22,228 nucleotides of DNA from Candidatus Sodaliphilus limicaballi (GTDB lineage Bacteria > Bacteroidota > Bacteroidia > Bacteroidales > Muribaculaceae). The number at the start of each line of letters is the position of its first letter. Within the stretch, counting starts at the first letter, position 1. Where the stretch lies: positions 1 to 22,228 of the forward strand of contig JAGHSP010000228.1 in assembly GCA_018065815.1 (NCBI GenBank). The letters run 5' to 3'. Position numbers and translations under genes: made by a program. The notes beneath the pieces are model-generated. The model saw nothing but the letters and a program-made list of their open reading frames with translations, ran no database searches and was not told the origin of the DNA. Shown here piece after piece: positions 16,110 to 22,228 of this stretch.

Positions 16110-16120
16110 AACCGATGGCC
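15637..16120 (-). repeat. Dispersed intergenic repeat, copy B2, inverted and uninterrupted
   Basis: Its reverse complement matches 8314-8870. It keeps the intact junction ATATTGTTG at 15924-15932, the counterpart of the MITE target site in B1. It differs by an internal expansion: a ~48-bp unit beginning TTTTTACTGAAAGAAATTA occurs at about 15673, 15733 (diverged) and 15811, where B1 has one shorter version. Confidence 0.9.
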
Positions 16121-16168
16121 GGGGGCTGTCGGAACAAGGGGGCCCTGCGGGAGTTCCAGCATGGGTAT

Positions 16169-16205
16169 GAAAAAGCAACCAAGAAGGAGTTTCCTTCCTG
16201 GCTGC
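16169..16205 (-). terminator. Rho-independent terminator of the SH3-domain gene
   Basis: On the minus strand GCAGCCAGGAAGG (16193-16205) pairs over 13 positions, two of them G-T, with CCTTCTTGGTTGC (16175-16187) across a five-base loop, followed by TTTTTC. Confidence 0.85.
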
Positions 16206-16236
16206 CGGTTATTTACTGGTTGATTTTCTCGGAGTT

Positions 16237-16920
16237 TTACTTGCGTTTCATGTAGATGTCCACGTAGTCGGTCACGCCGTCGGGGCCATCCATTTCCTGC
16301 ATGCGCCAGTAGCGGCGGCCCTGGGTGCTCTTGAAGTGGTAGGTTCCTTCGCGCAGCCATTCTTCACCGCCGTTGAGGTGGTAGATCTTGGTGCGTATGG
16401 TGCCTGTGAACTCGAGGTTGAGTTCGTCCACGATGGTGATGTAACCGTCAATCTTGAGGTAGTCGCCCTCGTTCTCGCGGCTCAACTGCTGACCCACGCA
16501 GCGCAGGCGTCCGCCTTCCTTGGTGATGTTACATGATCCGAAGTAGTCCCATGATATCCACTGGAGGCTGAGCATGTGCTTGCCCACGACTTTCTTCTCC
16601 AGAGCGCTAAGCTTGGCGCTAGACGCCTTGCTGCTAGGAGCGGCAGCATCACTCAAGTGGGTGTAGTCGCGTGAGATGTAGGCCACGGTGCCGTTGTAGT
16701 TCACCTTGTAGAAGTTGCCCTCGGTGGCGAGGTAAGGGATCACAGCGCCCTTGGCGGGATAGATGGGGTCGCCATTGCCGTCGCTGAGGATTTGCGCGCT
16801 GGTCGAAGCGCCCAGGCGCAGACGCACGTGTGTGCCATCGACAACCACATTGGTTGCCCAAGAGAAGATGCATGCGGCCACTGCCAGCAAGCATGATGCA
16901 AAAAGTCGTTTGATATTCAT
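16237..16920 (-). CDS. Secreted SH3-domain protein
   Basis: 227 residues. The signal peptide MNIKRLFASCLLAVAACIFSWA is followed by a bacterial SH3-like domain at ~24-90 (VDGTHVRLRLGAS, GNFYKVNYNGTVAYISRDY), the pattern of SH3_3 modules that bind peptidoglycan or other envelope ligands. A linker rich in Ser and Ala (93-105) leads to a C-terminal beta-rich domain (~110-227) with repeated aromatic strands and the motifs GTYHFKSTQGRRYWRM and DYVDIYMKRK. I do not recognise the C-terminal domain; it looks like a small beta-barrel or lipocalin-like fold (weak inference). The gene has its own strong promoter and terminator and is divergent from the YfhO-type gene. Confidence 0.82.
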   Translation of the reverse strand: MNIKRLFASCLLAVAACIFSWATNVVVDGTHVRLRLGASTSAQILSDGNGDPIYPAKGAVIPYLATEGNFYKVNYNGTVAYISRDYTHLSDAAAPSSKASSAKLSALEKKVVGKHMLSLQWISWDYFGSCNITKEGGRLRCVGQQLSRENEGDYLKIDGYITIVDELNLEFTGTIRTKIYHLNGGEEWLREGTYHFKSTQGRRYWRMQEMDGPDGVTDYVDIYMKRK

Positions 16921-16943
16921 AGCTGTTAAATTTTATTCGGTGG

Positions 16944-16975
16944 CAAAGTTAACAATATTGCAACGTAATCGCAAA
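16944..16975 (-). promoter_or_regulatory. Consensus promoter of the SH3-domain gene
   Basis: On the minus strand TTTG (16972-16975), a 20-base spacer and TAACTTTG (16944-16951) match both halves of the Bacteroidetes consensus. The ATG lies 24 bases downstream, at 16920. Confidence 0.75.
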
Positions 16976-17023
16976 CTTTTATGTAACTTTTATCCACACA
17001 TTTACCACAAAACGCTCGTCTGA

Positions 17024-17056
17024 TTGTCCACTTTCGTGAAAAAAGTTGTAACTTTG
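17024..17056 (+). promoter_or_regulatory. Promoter of the YfhO-type gene
   Basis: TAACTTTG at 17049-17056 is a perfect -7 box, 31 bases before the ATG at 17088. A TTG at 17024-17026, 22 bases upstream, is a partial -33 box. Confidence 0.65.
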
Positions 17057-17087
17057 CAAATTAAGCAAAAACAAGACAACTTAAAAT

Positions 17088-19619
17088 ATGGAAAGCAAAT
17101 TAGACAAAACATTGTTTGGTTCAGTGAGCCTGCGGTCGGTGCTCGGCTTCGTGATTGCCGTGGTGACCTTTGCCGCTATTTCGTGGATTTTCTTCTATCC
17201 TAACGACGTGAGAGGCGACGTCCTCTACACCCACGACGGCCAGCAAGGCGTGGCCAACGGCCAGGAGATCCTTGCTCACGCCGAGCAGACTGGCGAGATT
17301 TCGCGCTGGACCGATGCCCTCTTTGGCGGCATGCCCACGTTCCAGATTCGCCCCACCTACTCAAGTTCGCCCTACCTCTCATGGGCCGACCACATCTACA
17401 CCCTCAACTTCCCCGCTCCCGTGAGCTGGATATTCATCATGATGCTGGGCTTCTTCATCCTGATGCTCACCTTCAAGGTGAAGTGGTATGTAGCCATCAT
17501 GGGCGCCATCGGGTATGCGTTCTCCAGCTATTTCTTCATCCTGATAGGCGCAGGCCACATCTGGAAGCTTCTCACCCTGGCCTACGTGCCGCCCACGATT
17601 GCCGGCATCGTGCTGTGCTACCGCGGCAAGTACCTGGGCGGAGCAGCGCTGGCAGCCTTCTTTGCCGCATTGCAGCTCATGAGCAACCACGTGCAGATGA
17701 CCTACTACTTCGCGTTTGTCATCGCAGCCCTGGTGATTGCTTTCCTCGTCAAGGCCATCATGGACAAGAAGATTGCACAGTGGTGCATAGCCACCCTGGC
17801 GCTCTCGGTTGCCGCTGCGGCTGCCGTGGGAGCCAACGCGCCTAACCTCTACCTCACCTACAAGTACTCCAAGGAGACCATGCGCACCGGCCACAGCGAG
17901 CTCACCCCGCAAGGCGGCGAGGCTAGCGCCACAGCCAGCGAGGGCGGTCTCGACAAGGAATACATCACCGCATGGAGCTATGGATTGAGCGAGACCTTCA
18001 CGCTGCTCATCCCCAACGTGAAGGGCGGCGCAAGCATCTTGCCGCAGAAGGGCGAAAACCAGCCACTGGCGCTGGGCGACACCGACAATGCCAAGAAACT
18101 CTACGACAAGGGCGAAATAGGCTCGGACGACTACAACCTGCTGTGCCAGCCTTACTTCCTGCAATACTTCGGCGACCAGCCCATGACCAACGGCCCCGTC
18201 TATGCCGGAGCGCTCATCTGCGCGCTGTTCCTGCTGGGCTGCATCGTGGTCAAGGGTCCCGTGAAATGGGCTCTGCTGGCAGTCACCATCCTGAGCGTGA
18301 TGCTCTCGTGGGGACACAACATGATGTGGTTCAGCGACCTGTTTATCGACCATTTCCCCATGTACAACAAGTTCCGCACCGTGTCGAGCATTCTCGTCAT
18401 TGCCGAGTTCACGATGCCGCTGCTCGCTGTGCTGGCCCTGCACCAAGTGCTCACCGAGGAGAACTTCTTCAACAAGCACAAGGTGGCGTTCTTCGTGTCG
18501 TTCGGCCTGTGCGCGCTGGTGTGCGCGGTTGCGTTCCTCGTGCCTAGCATCTTCGGCGAGATGTACTCTCAAATGGAAATTGACAACTATGTGAAGACCG
18601 GCCAGCTGCAACAGATGCCCACGCTCGATGCCGCAATACGCGCCACACGCGCCTCAATGGTGAGCAGCGATGCACTGCGCAGCCTTGCCATCATCGTGCT
18701 GGGCGCAGGGGTCATGTTCTTCTTCTTCAAGGGCAAGCTCAAAGGCGGCATCGCTGCTGCTTGCGTCACCTTGATTGTGCTTGCCGACATGTTCCTCATC
18801 AACAAGCGTTACATCAACGAGGAGACATTTGTGGGTGCAGAGTATGCTACCAGCGGCCCCATCACCCCGCGTCCCGTTGATACCAAGATCCTCGCCGACC
18901 AGGACATCAACTACCGCGTGCTCGACATACACGGATTTGGCGACGCCCGCTCGTCTTACTTCCACAAGACCGTGGGCGGATACCACGCGGCCAAGCTCAC
19001 CCGCTACAACGACCTGATCGAGCGCCAGATTTCGCAGAACAACATGAGCGTGTTCAACATGCTCAACACCAAGTATATCATCGTTGACAACAACAATGCG
19101 CAGCTCAACCCCGAGGCACTGGGCAACGCATGGTTTGTAGATACGCTCACCTACGTCGATAATGCCGACAAAGAGATGGCGTTCCTCGACAACTTCAATC
19201 CGGCGACTCATGCCGTGGCCGACGCCAAGTTCAAGGACGTGCTCAAAGACGCAGCGTCACACCAGCCCGGCGACACCATCTACGAGACCACCTACGCCCC
19301 CAACAAGCTCACCTACAAGAGCCACAGCGCAAAGGGCGGACTGGCTGTGTTCAGCGAGATTTACTTCCCCTGGGGATGGAATGTCACCATCGACGGCAAG
19401 CCTGTGGAAATGGGCCGCGTGAACTACGTGCTGCGCGCGCTGCAAGTGCCTGCCGGCGACCACGAGATCGTGTTCCACTTCGACCCGCAGGAGGTTCACA
19501 CCACCGAGACCATCGCCACCACATCGATTATACTGATCTTTGTGGCACTGCTGCTAGCGGTGAACGTCGCAGTGTTCTTCGGCCGCAAGAAAAAAGAGGA
19601 AGAGCCTGAAAAGAAATAA
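17088..19619 (+). CDS. YfhO family multispanning membrane protein
   Basis: 843 residues. A short cytoplasmic N-terminus leads into a first membrane helix (~20-35), a periplasmic loop with DVLYTHDGQQGVANGQEI and GGMPTFQI, and then many hydrophobic helices (for example WIFIMMLGFFILMLTF). The sequence GHIWKLLTLAYVPPTIAG is typical of YfhO proteins. A soluble, mostly extracytoplasmic region (~570-810) precedes a last helix near 815-835 and the basic tail GRKKKEEEPEKK. YfhO proteins resemble GT-C membrane glycosyltransferases; in Firmicutes they glycosylate lipoteichoic acid. The Bacteroidetes substrate is not established. The next gene starts 3 bp after the stop, so the two are probably one operon. 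Confidence 0.9.
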   Translation: MESKLDKTLFGSVSLRSVLGFVIAVVTFAAISWIFFYPNDVRGDVLYTHDGQQGVANGQEILAHAEQTGEISRWTDALFGGMPTFQIRPTYSSSPYLSWADHIYTLNFPAPVSWIFIMMLGFFILMLTFKVKWYVAIMGAIGYAFSSYFFILIGAGHIWKLLTLAYVPPTIAGIVLCYRGKYLGGAALAAFFAALQLMSNHVQMTYYFAFVIAALVIAFLVKAIMDKKIAQWCIATLALSVAAAAAVGANAPNLYLTYKYSKETMRTGHSELTPQGGEASATASEGGLDKEYITAWSYGLSETFTLLIPNVKGGASILPQKGENQPLALGDTDNAKKLYDKGEIGSDDYNLLCQPYFLQYFGDQPMTNGPVYAGALICALFLLGCIVVKGPVKWALLAVTILSVMLSWGHNMMWFSDLFIDHFPMYNKFRTVSSILVIAEFTMPLLAVLALHQVLTEENFFNKHKVAFFVSFGLCALVCAVAFLVPSIFGEMYSQMEIDNYVKTGQLQQMPTLDAAIRATRASMVSSDALRSLAIIVLGAGVMFFFFKGKLKGGIAAACVTLIVLADMFLINKRYINEETFVGAEYATSGPITPRPVDTKILADQDINYRVLDIHGFGDARSSYFHKTVGGYHAAKLTRYNDLIERQISQNNMSVFNMLNTKYIIVDNNNAQLNPEALGNAWFVDTLTYVDNADKEMAFLDNFNPATHAVADAKFKDVLKDAASHQPGDTIYETTYAPNKLTYKSHSAKGGLAVFSEIYFPWGWNVTIDGKPVEMGRVNYVLRALQVPAGDHEIVFHFDPQEVHTTETIATTSIILIFVALLLAVNVAVFFGRKKKEEEPEKK

Positions 19620-19622
19620 ACG

Positions 19623-20345
19623 ATGGGAACTTTCAGGCGTTACCGCACCGCATTGAGCCGGCATCACCGCAGCCGCGGTTTCGGCATACACTCGCCGCAC
19701 GCTTTCAAGTTCGTGCGGTGGGTGCTGCGTGAACGCCTGCCCTATTACAGTTACCCCGCCATCGAGAGCATCCACAAGGCTGTGGCATCGATGAGCGGCA
19801 GCCGGTGGCGACGCAAGGCCGACATCTCCCTGAGCAACGCCAAGATGCTGTTTCGCGTCACCAACTACGCCAATCCCTCAGCCATGCTGCAAGTGGGAGC
19901 CGGCAGCGGACTAGCTAGTTCGTGCATGCTGGCGGTGAACAGCCGCAGCACCATCACCCTGTGCGACCCGCAGCCCACAGCGCACCCCGCGGCACAGCGT
20001 GTGCTCGAGCCCTGGGGCAACAGGATAACATGCCGCGACAACATCGCCGCAGCAATCATGCACTACCGCAAAAACCAGGAAAACGCCGGCGGCAACCCGT
20101 TTGTGCTCATCGACCACCTGCCCAGCGGCACCGACAGCAACGCCCTGCTCGCCTATCTCAACGAGATACTAGCAGGCACTGCCGTGGTGGTGATGCGCAA
20201 CCTCAACAACGACAGCGTGCTTAACGACCTGTGGCTACAATGCAAGCACGCCATGCCCATGGGGCAGACCTTCAACAACGAGAAAATCGCAATCCTGATA
20301 GCCTCGCCCAAACTCCAACGCGAGGACTTCTTCCTGTGGCTGTAA
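19623..20345 (+). CDS. SAM-dependent methyltransferase-like protein
   Basis: 240 residues. The basic N-terminus has RRYRTALSRHHRSRGFGIHSPHAFKFVRWVL, seen at the start of a Bacteroidetes group of class I methyltransferase-like proteins. Motif I is MLQVGAGSGLASS (Gly92, Gly94, Gly96), followed by ITLCDPQ with an acidic residue at the end of strand 2, so SAM binding is plausible. FVLIDHLPSG (about 161-170) may be motif IV. The C-terminus ends in LQREDFFLWL. The substrate cannot be told from sequence. It follows the YfhO gene by 3 bp and is probably translated from the same mRNA, suggesting a shared cell-envelope context (inference). Confidence 0.75.
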   Translation: MGTFRRYRTALSRHHRSRGFGIHSPHAFKFVRWVLRERLPYYSYPAIESIHKAVASMSGSRWRRKADISLSNAKMLFRVTNYANPSAMLQVGAGSGLASSCMLAVNSRSTITLCDPQPTAHPAAQRVLEPWGNRITCRDNIAAAIMHYRKNQENAGGNPFVLIDHLPSGTDSNALLAYLNEILAGTAVVVMRNLNNDSVLNDLWLQCKHAMPMGQTFNNEKIAILIASPKLQREDFFLWL

Positions 20346-20351
20346 CCCCAT

Positions 20352-20390
20352 CTCCCATCCTCACACAGAGGCACAGAGGGCACGGAGATT
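20352..20390. repeat. Short CACAGAGG-type intergenic repeat
   Basis: CTCCCATCCTCACACAGAGG and the following GCACAGAGGGCACGGAG resemble the end of the dispersed repeat B2 (15638-15670, with CTCCCACGGAGACACAGAGG). It is a solitary remnant just after the methyltransferase-like gene. Confidence 0.6.
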
Positions 20391-20400
20391 ATAGCGATTA

Positions 20401-20499
20401 ACGACAATCACGTTAATAACGTTAATAACGACAATAACGTCAATAACGTCAATAACGTTAATAACGTGATTAACGAAAACCACGTTATTAACGAAATCT
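20401..20499. repeat. Eleven-unit 9-bp-period array with fixed ACG
   Basis: ACG occurs every nine bases for eleven units (for example ACGTTAATA, ACGACAATA, ACGTCAATA, ACGTGATTA, ACGTTATTA). The other six positions vary. It fills the space between the convergent genes ending at 20345 and 20507 and has the same period as the arrays at 4831-4875 and 8073-8161. Confidence 0.9.
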
Positions 20500-20506
20500 C
20501 TTAACC

Positions 20507-22228
20507 TTACTTGCCCAGGATCTTGTTGATCACGGCGTTGGCGTCGCTCACGTCAACTGTTCCGTTGCCGTCGGCATCGGCGCGGCCGCCGTATTTGCTG
20601 GCGTTATCCTTGCCCAGGATGATGTTGATGAGTATGTTGGCATCGGTGATATCGACGTTGCCGTCACCGTTCACGTCGCCCTTCTTGCCAGCAGGAGTGT
20701 CGGGCCACAGGCTGGTGTAGTAATTGTCATAGCTGCTACTGTGGTCCAGACTCAGGTAAGAACGACCCGGGCCCGTGTAATACGGCGTAGAAGTGTCTGA
20801 TGGACGCCAGAATTTCTTTGTTGCGCAATTCCACACATAAGCACATGTGAGCGAGTTGACATCGACGTCGCCGGTTGCCGAAGCGTTGAGAACCGAAGTT
20901 CCACTGGCCGAAAGTGCTCGTGGAATTTTGTATATCGCGTATGGTTCGAGATCTGTCAGAATAACTCCAGTTTGGGCAGGCACTCTTGCAACCTTTTCCA
21001 TCGTAATGGTATTGTTGTCACTTGAACAAGATGATGCCACATAGGCATTGACGTGAGCCGCTTCAAAATCAAGTGGGATGCAAACACCCAGGTTGTAGTT
21101 GTCGTAGTCGGGCTGTACATAAATGTTAAGTGCGTCCCGAGGACTGGAGCCGTCCTTCATTTTCCAGATTTTATAGTCTTGATCCCAGTAGTTTCTATAA
21201 AACACCTGGTTGTGGACATAAATCTTGAAGTCGCTTGCATTGTTGTCATAGTATTGGCCTTCCCATGTGCGCGTGTTTGTGCCTAAGATGAGGAGTTCCT
21301 TGAGTTTCGTTGCATGGGTAAATGCGCCGAGGCCAAATTTAGTGCACGTCATGGGAATGGTGAGCGAAGTGACCGATGTACCAGCGTAAGCGTGATGGTC
21401 TATACGTTCCAGTGCCGTCATCTCTGAAAGGTCGGTAGCAATCAAGTTAGCGACGTCGGTAAAACAAGAGTCACCTATCTCGGTCACTAAATACTTCTTA
21501 CCATTGTTAACCAGATAATTAGACGCCTTGAAATTGTCAGCTACTGCAATTGTAGGGCATCTATCGTACTTGACCTTGCCGGCATATTCCACGCCATCTC
21601 GTGTGAATGCTTGATTGCTTAATATGGTTGCCGGTTCTTTGTATTCAGAGAAATCGGCAATAGACGAGTTTGTATGGGCAAAGTCGAATGCGCCACCCAT
21701 GATATTGTCCGACGTAAATCTGCTGCCTATCTGGCGGCGTATTTCAATGGTTTTGCCCACAGGTACATACAGCTTACATGTACTGGGCACATCTGTGAAG
21801 CGGAACTGGTCCCACTGAAGAGCCCACTTATTGAGGTATATTTCCTGAACCGACAGCATTCCACGGAATGCATCGGGCGACAAGTTCTCAACTGTGCTGG
21901 GAACAACAATTCTCTTAACCCCCGTACCATAGAAAGCATCGGCACGCAGAGTCTGCAAGCTCACGGGGAGGCAAATGTTGCCACTAAATTTTGTAGGTGT
22001 ACCTAATCCGCTGGGGAAATCTCCGTTAAGCTTGCAGTCCATAAATGCACTTGCACCTATGTAACGCAACTTCTGTCCGAAATGGAATGCTACGAGATTA
22101 GAACATCCCTCAAAAGCCTGTTTTCCCACATAACTCGCATTTTTAAATGCAACATACTTGACTTGAGTATTGATAAACGCTGCATAGTCAATCGAATCAA
22201 CAGCTTCGCCACCATAGTATGACCAACT
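20507..22228 (-). CDS. BspA-type leucine-rich repeat protein with C-terminal dockerin, 5'-truncated
   Basis: 573 residues are visible. The frame stays open to the right edge, and the GTG at 22127-22129 is internal, so the start is outside. The N-terminal part has BspA/LRR_5-type repeats (VGKQAFEGCSNLVAFHFG, YIGASAFMDC, GDSCFTDVANL, AFTHATKLKELLI). A middle region (~380-500) of mixed strands is not recognised. The last ~60 residues are a type I dockerin with two calcium loops, DVNGDGNVDITD and DADGNGTVDVSD, each followed by a helix ending (I/K)ILGK. BspA-type repeats are found in surface and secreted proteins that bind host proteins. The dockerin closely resembles that of the protein at 2287-4806, so the two could share a partner (inference). 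Confidence 0.88.
   Translation of the reverse strand, partial: SWSYYGGEAVDSIDYAAFINTQVKYVAFKNASYVGKQAFEGCSNLVAFHFGQKLRYIGASAFMDCKLNGDFPSGLGTPTKFSGNICLPVSLQTLRADAFYGTGVKRIVVPSTVENLSPDAFRGMLSVQEIYLNKWALQWDQFRFTDVPSTCKLYVPVGKTIEIRRQIGSRFTSDNIMGGAFDFAHTNSSIADFSEYKEPATILSNQAFTRDGVEYAGKVKYDRCPTIAVADNFKASNYLVNNGKKYLVTEIGDSCFTDVANLIATDLSEMTALERIDHHAYAGTSVTSLTIPMTCTKFGLGAFTHATKLKELLILGTNTRTWEGQYYDNNASDFKIYVHNQVFYRNYWDQDYKIWKMKDGSSPRDALNIYVQPDYDNYNLGVCIPLDFEAAHVNAYVASSCSSDNNTITMEKVARVPAQTGVILTDLEPYAIYKIPRALSASGTSVLNASATGDVDVNSLTCAYVWNCATKKFWRPSDTSTPYYTGPGRSYLSLDHSSSYDNYYTSLWPDTPAGKKGDVNGDGNVDITDANILINIILGKDNASKYGGRADADGNGTVDVSDANAVINKILGK

Larger units (their letters stand above)
15551..16168. other. 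Gene-free repeat block between the DUF1573-like and SH3 genes
   Basis: No gene is supported. It is mostly dispersed repeat copy B2 (15637-16120) with its flanking direct repeats. It is followed by ~50 GC-rich bases containing a GGAAC...GTTCC inverted repeat around GGGGGCCC (near 16130-16157), then the terminator of the SH3 gene. Confidence 0.7.

Noticed and set aside
17379..18611. 410-residue minus-strand frame
   Set aside because: Antisense to the YfhO-type gene, rich in His and Glu as expected of a reversed membrane-protein gene.

Overview
The window looks like a chromosomal segment from a gut-type Bacteroidales, most plausibly Muribaculaceae or Prevotellaceae. The evidence is: promoters of the Bacteroidetes type (TAnnTTTG at -7, sometimes TTTG at -33); A-rich leaders without Shine-Dalgarno sequences; many secreted proteins built from choice-of-anchor J, dockerin, Big_2, FISUMP and BspA-type LRR modules; a C-terminal tail of the YNVMGQ type; and core genes that fit this order. 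The family-level assignment is inference.

Layout. 1-2004 is the 3' end of a large secreted adhesin-like gene. 2287-4806 is a secreted protein with two choice-of-anchor J domains and a C-terminal dockerin. It converges, across a bidirectional terminator, on a tandem pair of minus-strand paralogues (4930-6525 and 6553-7851). These carry a half dockerin directly after the signal peptide, one or two copies of an unrecognised ~95-residue repeat, a Big_2 domain and a FISUMP domain. 7852-8956 is a gene-free block of repeats. tRNA-Asn (minus, 8957-9030) is followed by a plus-strand set of housekeeping genes: an S41 C-terminal processing protease (9201-10922), mfd (11163-14513) and a small secreted DUF1573-like protein (15002-15550). 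A second gene-free repeat block (15551-16168) and an SH3-domain secreted protein (minus, 16237-16920) follow. The SH3 gene is divergent from a YfhO-type membrane protein (17088-19619), which lies 3 bp from a small SAM-methyltransferase-like gene (19623-20345). The window ends inside a minus-strand LRR protein with a C-terminal dockerin (20507-22228).

The coding content is largely ordinary, apart from the cluster of dockerin proteins with no cohesin in view. The most informative signal is in the non-coding DNA. Two small MITE-like elements (8520-8707 and 14707-14812) share a perfect 12-bp terminal inverted repeat, a 69-bp left arm and 9-bp target duplications. One is inserted inside a roughly 0.5-kb dispersed repeat. 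A second, inverted copy of that repeat in the same window preserves the uninterrupted target site. Inside the elements, stem-loops with the same loop type show compensated stem changes. Three intergenic arrays share an exact 9-bp period, and other short arrays sit between genes.

No rRNA, CRISPR array, phage gene, transposase gene or complete insertion sequence was found. No defence or biosynthetic system could be supported.
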